A stretch of DNA of 64,000 bases from Dermacentor variabilis. Lineage: Eukaryota; Arthropoda; Arachnida; Ixodida; Ixodidae. Below, piece by piece: positions 33,725 through 46,062 of this stretch (positions within the stretch are counted from its first letter, which is position 1; each line of letters begins with the position of its first letter). A program made the position numbers and the translations under genes. The stretch is from NCBI RefSeq assembly GCF_050947875.1, contig NC_134568.1, positions 199,740,258 to 199,804,257 on the forward strand. Direction: 5' to 3'. The notes beneath the pieces are model-generated. The model searched no databases. It was not told the DNA's origin and saw only the letters and a program-made list of their open reading frames with translations.

Positions 33725-34045
33725 AATTTGGAGGACGCTTAAGCTTCACCTTTAAGAGCGGAACACGATAACATTAAAAGATCCCCGACTGCTTCTCAGG
33801 CTTCCTGGCAACTGCAGCGTATGTAACTGTAATGTTTACCGGCAAACGCTGGCGGTGAACGCTATGCACGAAGGTGGGCTTTCTGGTAGAAATGTAGCCT
33901 CTTGCGTGGGCCGCAATGCAGCGGAGGCGAGTGCAATCTGGAGGTGTTGCAAGGAACCAGGCGCGCTGCTCCGTGGCCTCCAAGATATTCGTGTGCAAAT
34001 TGCGGATGCCATGGCCAGTCTATGAATGGTAGAAACACTGGAAAA
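33725..34045 (-). repeat. Dispersed GC-rich repeat, copy 2 (inverse of 21530-21870)
   Basis: GCTTAAGCTTCACCTTTAAG, ATGTTTACCGGCAAACGCTG and GATCCCCGACTGCTTCTCAG pair with the copy at 21.5 kb read in reverse. Boundaries approximate. Confidence 0.7.
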
Positions 34046-35168
34046 GGAGTTTAAGTTTCGTGCAACAGAATTACGTTTTCTTGTGTATTCATATTACAAT
34101 CTGACGCTATCATGTCTGTAGGTTGTGTTTAAGTCGTACTTTACGATTTTTCAATGTATTTTAGTTTCAGAAATTCAATTAGTTCTGTAACTTCCTTGCG
34201 CCACATGGAGGGCATGAGTATGGATGGCTTGAAATCTTTTTCCCAAAACGACGTCCGACGCTGGACGCCGATGCCAGATTTTCTGCAACATGGGGCCCTT
34301 AATGCTGTGGCATTGAAATAGCGTTTTAATGAACCGAAGGCCAGTAAAATGTCTCCACAGCTTCACTATGTCAATGCCTAGAGCCTCCTTACCAGCTTAT
34401 TGAGCAAACAAACAGGTGATCTTGCACACTTTCTTCACTTTCTTGAACACTTTGACTATTCACACCAGTGGGTAGTATTTTACACATTACGCAGAATAAC
34501 TGCAGTGTCATTTACATTCAGGAAATAAAACAAATATAATAAACTGATATGTTATTGCAGGAGTAACAATGTAAAATTCTTCTGAAGGAAGTTAACGCTT
34601 TACGGAGGGAGTGCTCCTACTCCACTGCCTTGTTTTTACGTATTTTGAGAGTGCACATAAAAAAAGATTGAAAGATCAAGCTCACTGTCTCAGATACATA
34701 TTGCCACTGTGTCCATGCCTGTTCTTTCTGCTACTCTCACTGACAGTTTGTGTGGCGTTCTGTTGAAGCGAGACTCATTTAGGCAAAGTAAGAAAAATAC
34801 TGCTATGGTACTGTTCATCCTATGCAACAAAGATATTGAATTTATGAAAATAATGGAAATCACATGATGCATGCCTGCTTTGTGTGTCAATTTACCACAT
34901 TGAATGTTGCTTCTATCCTGCACCAATATTTCAAGAAATGTAATTATAATTTTTTCCTCACAAATATGCTGGTTTCAAGCTGTTTCTTGCAACATAGCAG
35001 TGGAGGCATCAGCATACATCCAATCCACACCAAAAAACAACTAGTTAGGCCAGCAGAGATACTTTAAGGCAACAGTATCTTCCTGGAAGAAAATATCCAA
35101 TATGCCAAGATTGCAAAAGCCAATATGCTGAATTATGAAATTACAAGGTTTATGTCTGAAAACTGCAC
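34046..35168. other. Intergenic, nothing recognised
   Basis: AT-rich, no ORF over 80 codons and no clear repeat ends. Confidence 0.5.
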
Positions 35169-35170
35169 AG

Positions 35171-35272
35171 TGTTTTGTGAGAGGCACCTAGAGAAGGGCT
35201 TCAGATTAATTTTGACCACCTAGGGTTCTTTAACATGCACCTAAATTTAAGTGAACAAGTTTTTTTCATTTG
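35171..35272 (-). mobile_element. SINE fragment, Ruka-like
   Basis: Only the 3' body is left (GATTAATTTTGACCACCTAG, AACATGCACCTAAATTTAAG). The tRNA head is absent. It abuts the stop codon of the neighbouring minus-strand ORF. Confidence 0.7.
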
Positions 35273-35676
35273 TATAATTTGCGTAATTTTAAAAACTTCA
35301 CAAAATTCCGACAAAACCACACCTTACTTTTTGGCGTAGATGTGACAGACACACATTTAAAGTGCAGCCACTTCAGGCACGCGTCACACCCAATGGCGTT
35401 ATCATGAACCCTTTGCCGACATGCACTACACGTCCACAAACTATGATTACGCTTCTGAGTAATTGTTGCAGTGAGTGCAGCCCACTCATCACCGGCGAAA
35501 TAGTTCCGGATTTCTCCTATCTCAACTCTGTCATCCAGAACTGCTGAAGGAATTTTCTCAGGGATGATTTCAATTTCCTTTTCACCAATCTTGTGTCCCC
35601 TGATAGCCTTTGGAGACATGGAACAACATACCCTCCAAAAAAGAAGCACAAAATTTTGGCAAAGCACTACAATCAT
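35266..35676 (-). CDS. PHD-finger-like ORF, possibly the last exon of a transposon-derived gene
   Basis: An open frame of 136 codons; a second ATG at 35619 (complement, MSPKAIRGHK) would give 117 residues. The C-terminal part holds WTCSACRQRV, GCDACLKWLHFKC and VWFC, which fits the first seven ligands of a C4HC3 PHD finger. The expected final CxxC reads CRNF, so the last ligand is missing or lies in another frame or exon. PHD fingers bind histone tails; they also occur in proteins of several transposons. No neighbour supports a host gene. Coding status is uncertain. Confidence 0.45.
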   Translation of the reverse strand: MIVVLCQNFVLLFWRVCCSMSPKAIRGHKIGEKEIEIIPEKIPSAVLDDRVEIGEIRNYFAGDEWAALTATITQKRNHSLWTCSACRQRVHDNAIGCDACLKWLHFKCVSVTSTPKSKVWFCRNFVKFLKLRKLYK

Positions 35677-37224
35677 AGCTATAAACCACTGATTTGGTGC
35701 CTGTATTCTTGCTTGGCGTTCTCTTCTTTGCGGTTTGATAATTTATGTAACTGGTGATAATTTTTATGCATGCTGTAAAAGAAATTCATTTTTTTTTCTC
35801 TTTTTAATGGGCTAATGTGTTGCCTTCATCCTCTGCATTGATCCCCCTATGCTTGTACCGCATGTGTATTTTATTTCACATCAGGACCCATCCACTAGCC
35901 TGCGGCTATTGGGTCCAACAGTCTTTTGCGTATGCACTGTAACACCTGTGATGATGATAAGAAAGAAAGAAAGAAAGAAAGAAAGTTTACTGGAATGGAA
36001 AGGGAACGGTACAAAGCACATTAAAAAAAAGGCATGGCACATGTTGATGCTTGTGTAGCACCAGACAATGAATACTGTACTGGATTAAGAAAAAGAAGCA
36101 GCGGGTAATTGCTCGCTTAGAAGACCGATAAGCATTCAGTGCAATGCAACTTGTGAAATAATGATATTGAAGCTTCGAAGACTTTAGAAGAAAAGAAACA
36201 GAAAACACTGAATCATCACGATGGCACAGCACAAGTCGCCGTATAGACGTCGAAGTCCCTAGCTATAATGAAATTATTTTTTAACAGCTCTGATAGTGCA
36301 CATCCGGCCACAAAAGTTTACGGACCACGAGATCTCAGAAAACGTTTAATTCCAAGGCAGCCTGTAGCAGAATCCTGTAAAACTGTGCACGACAGTGTTG
36401 TTAGCATAACATAGTCGAGGCCTGAGATGCAAATACCAGGTTGCGTTGTGAGGTTGCGGAGATATTTAGCTTTTCCTCAGATTTCATGGTCCGTAATATT
36501 TTGTTGTCGGGTGTACATGCAACAATGGTTGCTTGCGTACGGTCAAATGCTCATACAGCGGCATAAAGCTCACGCCACGGTGCAAAAACGCTCTCGCAGC
36601 GAAAGCGAAACATTGTGCGCGGACATGCATGCAGACGTGCAGTCGCTCACCACGAACCTGTATCGCCGCATTGAAGCTTCATTCTGTGATGCTCCATTTG
36701 GTTATACAGACGGCCCACTATAAGAACATATTTCATATAGTTTTCTCTCAGCGATTGCTACCTTTAACGCAAGAAACTGGTTCGGGGGAATCGATCACGG
36801 TGACTGCGTGCAGTGTCCCAGCTTACCGTACGTAGTAGGTAAAGAGATAGCGTCTGTAAACCCTTCTGTGCCTTCTGTTTGTCCAAGATTATTATTTTAA
36901 AGGTAAGGTGCTTCTGTCATTTCGAGAGTACTTGCAAAAATGTCCAGGAGAGCTCCCGTGTAGTATGTTTATTTAGCGCCGATAGCCAAACCTATGTGGA
37001 GCGCGCCGCGTTATCCCTCAGACTACGCAAGTGAGGCGCTTCCGACAGATGGCGACTCCGTAAGTCCGCGTCCCCACTACCGACATCGTTACAGTGACGA
37101 GCCCCGTCACTGTAGTGCTGATGTTAAAGTGCCGGGCCCCGTCACTGTAGTCACTACCTAAGAACTATACAAAAATGTGTCATTTGCTCAATGCTGCTCC
37201 TGTACAACAGATCTAAACACACTC
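35677..37224. other. Intergenic; GAAA microsatellite at 35961-35985
   Basis: Six GAAA units at 35961-35985. Near 37085-37160 the phrase GCCCCGTCACTGTAGT is repeated twice about 45 bases apart. No gene seen. ORFs at 36427-36835 have no recognised domain. Confidence 0.5.
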
Positions 37225-37247
37225 ACATACATATCTTGTCAGATCAA

Positions 37248-37253
37248 TTTATT
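37248..37253 (-). terminator. Candidate poly(A) signal of the DOK gene
   Basis: TTTATT on plus is AATAAA on the coding strand. About 15-35 bases downstream on that strand is a GU-rich stretch (TATGTATGTGAGTGTGT), the usual arrangement at a cleavage site, which would fall near 37225. A proximal alternative AATAAA is at 40695-40700. Confidence 0.5.
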
Positions 37254-40200
37254 ATGCAAACATGTTCACTCATTCTGTACAAAACTTGACGTAATTACTC
37301 CAATGCAAGTAGATTAGGAGCAACAGTTGCACTAGGAAGTAATAAAACACAACCTGTACTTTCTAAAAAATGTACACAAGTCTCACTGTTCAAATTACAA
37401 AAATATGCAGCAATTTGGGTTCAATATGGTGCAAGACAACCATCATTATGTACACTCACACTTCACTGCAAGGTGCTTGGAAGATTCCATAACAAAGCAG
37501 CTTCTGTACCTCAAAAGAATCATTTTAAATCATATTTAGGCTTTATGGCATTGCTAAGCTTCACCTCAGTAACCATTAACTGCAAAACTCAAACTGACAT
37601 GTGCTGATAATCATTACTTCAACTTATAATATATAAAGTTAAGATTTGTTAAACTTAAGGCTGACATTCAACAAGAACTATGTGCATGCGGATTCCCAAG
37701 TTTACCTTCAGGTTCATATGTTGATGTTTCACAGCATTTTGAGTTAGTTTTTACACATAAAAGTCTCGTGCCAACTCTTGTGACTATTATTCTGTTGTAG
37801 GCAACTCACATACACCTTGGCAGCTCAGGTGGAACAAGCCAAACACTCAAGTGAAGGTAAAATAAATATTCTCAAGAGTTCACTGAAGGCATTCTTTCAG
37901 AGGGGTGTGAGGCAGGTGGGATCAACCGAATGAAGGACATTAGAAAGTGCACAATAAGTACCAAGTAGTGAATTAATAAACTAAATGGAAATTTCAAGTG
38001 CGCGAGCAAGTGCACTTCTTGACTGTGCTCGTGTGGGTGCCCAACTTCCTTCGGTTGAAAAAAAAGTCGGCAGCGGGATCACCAAATTGGCAAGAAAAAA
38101 TCTGCTCACTGCACCAAGAGGCAAGGACGCACGAGATTTATCTCCTTTCATGCCACACTACTATTGTGAATTCTGCCAAAAATGGCCAAATTATTTTGAA
38201 GGACCCCAGTTGTCAATATGTTTTGTTGCCTCTACCAGAGTAAACTTGCTCCCTCTTGCACCTCCCCATGTATTATGCGCTGCCACCTACCAGAAGCACA
38301 ACAAAGCACTGACAAAACCAGTTTGTCTATGGCATTGCTAGAAAATGCAAAGTACCGCCAATGAGCTGAGCTTGTCCTTGGCCAATTATACTAGAAACAC
38401 GTGGATAAACCCAGCTCGTCCATGGCACAAAAAGGGTTAAACAACTGGAATAAAACATTCACTATTAAAAGCCACTGGTGTATGAAACTGCTCTGTCCCG
38501 AGTACGATAGAGGGTGAGAGGGGCAGTGGAATAAAAAGGATATCCAAAATCAACATACTGAAATTACAATAAACAATGGTGCTAAAAATAGTATGCCTTC
38601 TGAATGACCATGCCAACAGCACAATGACCATATGAGAGCTATGTTCAAAAGTAGTCGAACACCTCTGTAGCATAGTTTCACACTAAGAATACTATAGAAA
38701 AATCTGGCACTAGTGTTTTAATAATACGGCTGCTCAGTGATAGCATGGTAATGATGGCCAGTACATTAATTCGCTTAGCTTTGTCAGAAGTTCTCCTTAT
38801 AGCGCAAGTCCCCTTCATGACCTAATTTGAGCCATTTGACAGTTTCCATATCAGTACAAACAAAGATAACTGTCTAGAATACAAACCATCATTACACATG
38901 GTTTGCGTTACTAACATTGCACTGTCTGATTTAGTGACATTTAGGGATGCACATCCCCAAAAGTACCATGATTTATTGATGTGCTGAAAATCACTTAAAC
39001 GGGAATGTAAAACATTGAACTGCTCAGAAGAAACATTGCCAGGCTAAAATGCAAAACACAACTGAACATCAAGTAACAAGAAAAGAGCTGCAATATGCTT
39101 TCTTAATGAATCTGTGCCAAATAGAAAAATCCATTACTCAAGATTCTCATGGTCATTAGACAATAATTGTAGCACAAGACTTCCCTTTAGTAAGTGTAGT
39201 ATGAAACTATGCTATGCAGACAGTCCTGATAAAGTTTAATGACATTTCTTACAGAACAATAAAAGCACACTGAAGAAATGACAAAAGTCTAGGATTTGAC
39301 AAAAGCTCTTCTGGTTGGGAATGATTATGGTACAGTTGTGTATGAACATAGGTGCAGAACAATCAGAAAACTAGAATGTTAAAACAATTAAATAGAAACA
39401 ACTAGACATTTTAGCTCATGCACAGGATCTGAACTGCCTTGTTATTTAAGAATATTTTAACCCTCTAGTCTTTTTAATGTAGTCAGCATCTATGTTATTA
39501 CGTAACTGTGCCATGAAATGGTAAAGCAGGAATAAAAGTGAAAAATTCTAACACACTAACATTGATGCACATGAAGTTTATCGCCCTGTGGTCAGCTGGA
39601 GAGAAAAGAAACAAGCAAGAGGAGCAACACAATGTCTTGTGCATTCTAGAAATATAGCTGGTCACATCAGAATGAACATGCACCAACTAACCCACCTATT
39701 CACTTTACATAGAAAGCAGAATATACGCTCTATTACTTTCAGAATTCTGCATCCTAGGTATGCTTGCGACAATGCTCAAGAAAATTCAAACGCTTCGAGC
39801 ATAAAAAATTACCCGCAAGAATGCTGTTCGGGTTTTGCAGTGGCCACTGAGGCTAGCACGCATGCACAGCATCTTCTGCACTGCTTATTTTAACATGCAC
39901 ACATGCACAAATTGTATGCCCTTTGTCAAAAGTATATAGTCTGGACTGCATGCGAATAGAGCAGAGTGCAGGATGAGCAGTGGGCATCTGATGCATACCC
40001 AGCACAAATGCACAGAAGACCGAGAACTCTTTCCCTTCAGAGTTCTGTAACGCCAGGACTGTCGCAGCACCATCACCACCTAGCCCAGCAATAGCTCTGA
40101 TCAGTCTTGCAGATGCCTGTATACTTTTGACAAAGGTTGTCACAAAAACCGCATGGTCAACATCGGGGCCACACAGGCACTGTCCCATAAGCGCTGGTCA

Positions 40201-41460
40201 CAGATAATGAGGGAAAGTATGTCATCCCACATGACACATTACAGTCCAATCCACTGCCATGCACACTTACCCCATCACACTGGCTGTTCCCAGCTTGTTA
40301 CTTGCACGCAACAAATCAAATTCACTACTGTGGCACGAAGTCAGGCACACAAAGTTTCCATCAGGAAAGCTCCCATGTTCACATGATGAACTGAAATTTT
40401 TCTATACAACTGCTAAAGCTAGCCTTTCCCACTTATGAAACTAATGTGCAGGAAGCCAACCAATGTCGACGCGGACAAGTATTGAATTGTAATTACTGAA
40501 AGGGATATGCTTCCTAAGTCACTAATATTAAATTAGTTTAACCTGCACTTTGACATAATCCTTCTCTTTCAACATTGGTCACCCTTACTCACTGCTCCCT
40601 CCCCTCAATGAAATCAGGCACTACTCTTATTTGTGTCTTTGCACCCAACAGCTAAAATTAGGTGCACATTAAAGGCACTCTACCCTGCATAAAATTTATT
40701 TGAGGGCATCTTTTTCCAGCATCTAGCAAGAATGCAACTGTAAACACAACACAATGATTTTAGCAAAGGCACAAAATTTACCAAAACAAAAATAAACTTC
40801 AGGCAGAAAAAGATCCCTCCATGAATAACATGAGCACTGTGTTACATCATGGAACTGCTGTGGAAGTAGCTTTTGCTTGTAACAAAAACAAAAAATAACA
40901 ATCAGGTACCACCTTTAATTTTCCGATCTTCATGCGAAGTAGTTACATCAATAATTGTTTCAACCAATACAAAAGGCCTTCTTACCACTAGAAATTAACA
41001 AAAAAATGATGTATGCACTACAGTTCTGTTGCAGTGCTGTTTATATACAATCCTGATCAATACAAACTTCGTTAGTAAAGCCCAGCCAGGGCTATGCCAT
41101 TAAGGAGCCTGTGCAGAACGGATATGAATACCAGCACGAGACACAAGAAATGCAAAGAACACAATCTAGAATACAGTCTGCCCACGAAGGCATCATGTCT
41201 ACAGCAACCTGTCCTAACTTCACCACAAAATTCAAGAGTTTGGGCTGCAGAGCTACCTTATGAATATGACTGAAGTACCCATTCATGTTTGTGATAGTTA
41301 AAATTAATATAAATACCAAAGCTAAGAAAAAATTCAAAATAGCACACCAACTAACTAAATCACATGTTTGGTACATTCACTCATTTTCATGTTCAACAAG
41401 TCACTTTGCTTTCTTCCAGTGTCTTTTTTTTCCTGAACATGCAAAGTCTGAATTTGAATT

Positions 41461-41686
41461 CTGGGGTTTTACGTGCCAAAACCACGATTTGATTAAGAGG
41501 CACGCCGTAGCGAGGGACTCCGGATTAATTTTGACCACCAAGGCATCTTTAACATGCCCTCAATGCCTGGAACATGGGCGTTTTTGCTTTTCGCCTTTAT
41601 TGAAATACAGCCGCCGCGGCCAGGATTTGATTCCGCAACCTCGTGCTTAGCAGCGCAACGCCATAGCTGGTAAGCCACCACGGTGG
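41461..41686 (-). mobile_element. SINE, Ruka-like, within the probable DOK 3' UTR
   Basis: Near full length: GGGGTTTTACGTGCCAAAAC at the 3' side and a tRNA-like head with both boxes at the high-coordinate end (minus strand GTGGCTTACCAGCTATGGCG for box A). It lies in the same direction as the DOK transcript. Confidence 0.85.
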
Positions 41687-42375
41687 CTGAAAACAAAGTC
41701 TAGCATTCAGAAAGCAACCAATGGCTGTGCAGAGGTGTTCCATAAATAATACAAAGACTAATTTCAAGCAACTTTTTGTTGGCAGTGTACAAGTACAATA
41801 AATGACAAAAGAGGTAAAGTGCTTATTCACACACACAATTTTAGTGTCCACTCTTGTTTCCAACATATATATATATGATGGCCATAAAGCCAAACAATGG
41901 TTGGAACATGTACCAGCCAGCCCAGGTCTACAATATGTAAACATGTGAACAAAGGAGGGCAACATGGTTTCTTAAATATACTCATTTCAGTGTCCACAGC
42001 TTAGGGCACCCGAGGTATCTGCCAAGCACAAGCTATGTCTAATCGACCAAACAAAACAGCGATGCACAAGGCTCTGAAGGTAACATAAAAAAGTGCCATG
42101 TCATTGGGTAATAACAACCATGAAGGCTTATCCACTTTGAGTCCACTTTAGTGCACACATAAATCAGTAGAAGTGAGGACAAACATATACACATGCATGG
42201 TGAGTTGCAAATATGGTGTTCTACAACCATTTGAAGGAGGACAGGTCCAAAGCTGCTATAGCAGCAGCAGTCCACTACTGTGTGTTAAAAAGAAAATCAT
42301 GATCCACATGCCCGTAGCTTCACTTGTTCAGCAGATCATTCACATATACACAGTCTCCCTCACTTGTGCTGATCA

Positions 42376-42633
42376 TCAGCGCGCTTGAAACTGAAGAAGA
42401 TGGGATCGCAGACTACAACGCGAGGTCCCACCAACAATACTGGAAACTCGTGGGGGATTTAAGATGTTGTCAAAGGACTGCGAGGTAGTAGGCACGTCCC
42501 GCAGGGGCATTAATGAATGGTTGGTCCGCTCCTGACTACCTGGTAGGTTTTCAGATGAGCTGAATTGCTGGAGGGGGCTCGTGGAGTTACGATAGGGCAC
42601 AGACGATGCTGGGCCAGTGGGTGGGATCAGGCT
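42376..42633 (-). CDS. DOK5-like: DOK-like gene, last coding exon (Ser/Pro-rich tail)
   Basis: The acceptor is TTTTTTGCAG just above 42633. The exon begins in phase 0, as the exon at 52733-52880 requires, with SLIPPTGPASSV and ends in LLQFQAR and TGA (42376-42378). The 85 residues are rich in Ser, Pro, Asn and Gln with no domain, as in the C-terminal tails of DOK4/5/6, though I see no direct sequence match to vertebrate tails and no NPXY motif. It could also belong to a different splice form. Assigned because the phase, the acceptor, the strand and the long open frame agree. Confidence 0.6.
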   Translation of the reverse strand, partial: SLIPPTGPASSVPYRNSTSPLQQFSSSENLPGSQERTNHSLMPLRDVPTTSQSFDNILNPPRVSSIVGGTSRCSLRSHLLQFQAR

Positions 42634-43843
42634 CTGCAAAAAAGATCACCGACATTAGCAGCAGCTGCTGGCACAATTGGCTACACTGACCATTGACCCT
42701 GGCTGCCACAACAGTTCCACACTGAAAACTGCTAAAAAATAAAATTTATATAAGCTTCTCAGAAGAAAACAAAAATGCTGATACATGACAGAAGCCAATT
42801 GGGGTACACTTGCAAATTAGCCATGATGCAAGACAAAATTACTGTAACATCAGAGCATCTGTCAGTGCTGTAATAAGGTATGTGAAGCCACCCCAGATGG
42901 TTTTGAATGTGGGCCCTTAGAATCTGGTGCTGCAGTCAAGTGCACCATCAGGACATTGGCAGAGTGCATGCAAAACCAACGAGCCCTTCTTTCATAGCTG
43001 CCTTTGCAGGCAGATGTGACATCAGAAATAATCACTACATTACTCCAGCCCAGTATTATGAAAGCTTGCTTTATCTAAACCAGAGCTTCCCAAACAAAAC
43101 TATATTTTTGTGTAAAACTTGTGTAAGGGCCACACCCCTAAATTTAGGCCTAAATATTTGAGAAAAAAATTAAAAAGTTCCGGCAGAACCCATCTAACGA
43201 CAACTATCAATGTTATTGCAATCAACATTCAAGCCACAGGTTCATTCGATTTGCCTGCACCATTATGAACTAATTCACAGCAGTGCACGAGACAATCAAA
43301 ACTTGGGCAGCTCAATTTCCACGGTGCAGACACAATGTGTCACTTGAATGCCGAGGTGCAGATGAGGTGGAGGCATTAGGTTTTGGCTGATTAATGTGCA
43401 CCGAGTGCGCAAATTTTAAATGTCCTGAACCACAGGTATTGTCGGCTTCCGAGGCACAAATACACCCAGCGCATGCGTACACATAGCATTAAGTGGGGTT
43501 TCAGAGCCACTTTTGCCTGTATGCTATGTTGTCCGCTGCACTGCTACTTCACACCTGTATGTCTGCACTGGTCTCTGCACCACGTCTGCCCCAACAGTAG
43601 AGAGGGTGCAGCAAAATTGTGAACTAGCACAGCACCTTTCGAAATGAACCACTTCGTTCAGAGGGCACCATTGCTGTGCTACTGAAATGAACAGCGAAGT
43701 CAGTACCTCATGAACTGGTTTAGGTGGTGCTGGTGATTCAAACAGACCTAATGTGGTGACACACCATATTGCTAAAGACATCTTTATTTAGAATCTGTAG
43801 TGGTGATTCTGAGATTTCCATTGCTTCAGCATCATGCGACATA

Positions 43844-44783
43844 GTCAAACCTCGATATATCGAACACAGATATATTGAAATATTGCGTATCTCGAACACT
43901 TTCTATATTACCTGGACAATCACATAGGTTTTTAATTTCTTTATTTCAACTGGGGTCGGACGTAAAATGGATATATCGAACTCCGCCACTCCAGACCACG
44001 TGCGCTCTGTTGACAGGCAGCAAGCTTTCCCGCAAAACCCTCAAAGATAGCGGTGGCGCAGTGGGCGTTCCCGACTGCTGCGCACTATAGCTGCACACAT
44101 TGATTGCGCTGAGGGTGCCATTTGAACGTAGCGGTGTATGCACGTGGCGGCTTGGCTAGTTCAACAACATCAACAACACATTGCATTTGCCACATTGATT
44201 CTTCGGTGCTGCCCTCTACGCCTGCTGCGCCTCGCAAGGACTGGCAGTTTGCTTCCACAAAGACTCGCAAAAGCGCGCATTCACTGGGCTCACCCATAGA
44301 CACCATGGCAGATGCCACTTAATACTTTGTTATTGACAGTGTTTGAAAATGCTTCGATTGACGGATGTGGAGATCGCAGCGGAAGTAGCGGCCAAGGGAA
44401 GATACTGCTGAGGTTCATCCCTCAAGCGCTGATGTTGCCCTGTTCCCAACTTCAACTGAGGCTGTAGCTGCTTTAGCCCTCCTACACCGCTGCTAAGGCG
44501 CAATAGAAGGCACCAGCCTATCGCTTGTGGATTGCTTACGCTATGTTGAGGACGCCATCATTAAACACGAGGCTGCCAATAAGAAGCAGGCTGCACTGCT
44601 GCAGTACTTTCAGCCAAAGAAATACTTTGTGTGAGGCTTCAAGTGAGTATTTACTGCACCACGATTGGTTCATTGATTGATTCGCAGAAGTTTTTTACAT
44701 ATTTTTTACATTATATATCGAATTCTAGCTATATCGAACTATTTCACAATCACCGCGCTGTTAGATCACTCGAGGTTCGACTG
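43844..44783 (+). mobile_element. Tigger/pogo element, internally deleted, with transposase C-terminus
   Basis: The left end GTCAAACCTCGATATATCGA and the right end (reverse complement CAGTCGAACCTCGAGTG) form terminal repeats with TA beside them, and inner TATATCGAA phrases repeat on both sides. Between ~44490 and 44640 the plus strand encodes LSLVDCLRYVEDAIIKHEAA and KKQAALLQYFQPKK, matching the C-terminal end of Tigger transposases. The catalytic and CENP-B-like domains are missing. It sits in the 10 kb DOK intron. Confidence 0.75.
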
Positions 44784-45197
44784 TACACTGTTTCCAGAAT
44801 CGGCCCACTTTGCAACGACACTTGCTCGCCACAGTCAACCAAGACTGCATGATGAAGACTGTATCACAACTGAGTGACTATGCAGAAGTATGAAAGAATG
44901 ATGTTAGTGTAATAATGAAGGCAGTATGATGATGTCAACATGACGACCTGGGATGACTATTCTGAAATGACGAAACCCATGATAACAAAATCTCGCGAGA
45001 ATGAAATATTTTCATAACCTTGGCAATCAAACGCCCATAGGATTCAATACATTTCATACCTATCAACAATGAAATATCGCTGACCTGCAATCGTGGGTTA
45101 CCAATAAAATTTGGTGGACCGTAACTTTGCACATTACCTACTCGTAAAAGGCTAGCAAACTCCATGAAGTGCTCAAACGCCTTTGCTTTGCACTTAA

Positions 45198-45849
45198 AGG
45201 GGCCCTGAACCACCCATCGAGCTTGGTGAAATAATGTAGTCCACGGGAAGCATACACTGCTGTGAACATCTCAGCCAAGTTTTGCTGTTGCACACAGTGC
45301 GTGGAGCTCGCAAGTGGAGCATGAAGTTGCCTTTCTCTCAAATGCTCTCTTTTCAACAGAAGCCTGCTCCTCATTCTCTTCTGGATGCTTTATTTTATAA
45401 TAAAGTGGATTCCCATACATGGCTGCTATTGGTAACTGCAGTCTGCCCCATAGCATAGATACCACGGCCGCTGTGGGGTACTGCCATGATTCCACTGGCT
45501 AAGCGCACTGCGGCTTGCTGAGGACAACTGCGTTTTGCGTATGTTTAGCATGTCGTTGGCACAAAAATCTGAAATCGCGGCGTCTACATTAACATTCAAA
45601 ATGAAATTTGAACTGCACACCACAGTGACATTTAGAATGCAGAGTGTTGTGGATGCCCCACTCCACTGTAACCTTCGTAGTGCAAGGCAATGAAGGACCG
45701 GGTGCACAGCGGAGGTTGTGTTTTGTTGCCAATAACTCCGCTTCTGCTGAACGCATTAAAGTACTTTTTACGGCACAGTATTTCTGAAACGACCTATTTT
45801 CACTTCAAATACCGGTCTCCACTTCGATAAAAAGTGGTTCAGAGCCCCT
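45198..45849. mobile_element. TTAA-flanked MITE
   Basis: AGGGGCCCTGAACCAC (45198-45213) and GTGGTTCAGAGCCCCT (45834-45849) form a 16 bp inverted repeat with one mismatch. TTAA stands on both sides (45194-45197, 45850-45853). A TTAA duplication is characteristic of piggyBac-type elements; no transposase remains, so this is a non-autonomous copy and the superfamily is inferred. Confidence 0.8.
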
Positions 45850-46062
45850 TTAAATGTCGTAAAATACCACCATATTATCCTTATGCGGCGCTGCCATTTT
45901 TGCTTACAAGAACAACCAAGTGCCAGAAGCAATTGCGTGAGCCAAAAACACATTGTGGCCTTTGTCTTGTTTATCCATTGCCAGTTCAAAATGGCATGGC
46001 CACATTTCGCTATTGGCATGTGACGACACATTTTGCATATCTTCCCTTCTTTGGGGAATGAG

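Larger units (their letters stand above)
37225..42375 (-). other. Probable long 3' UTR of the DOK gene
   Basis: After the stop at 42376 the minus strand is U-rich, has no ORF of note and holds only one recognised transposon (a SINE at 41461-41686). It runs to a good AATAAA/GU-rich pair at ~37.25 kb. TGTATATA, a Pumilio-type element, is on the minus strand at 41049-41042. A 5.1 kb UTR is long but not unheard of in signalling genes. Transcript evidence is lacking, so the end point is an inference. Confidence 0.45.

Noticed and set aside
41600..41686. tRNA gene (box A and B present)
   Set aside because: The tRNA-like sequence is the head of a SINE and lacks a complete cloverleaf; the same holds for the other SINE copies.
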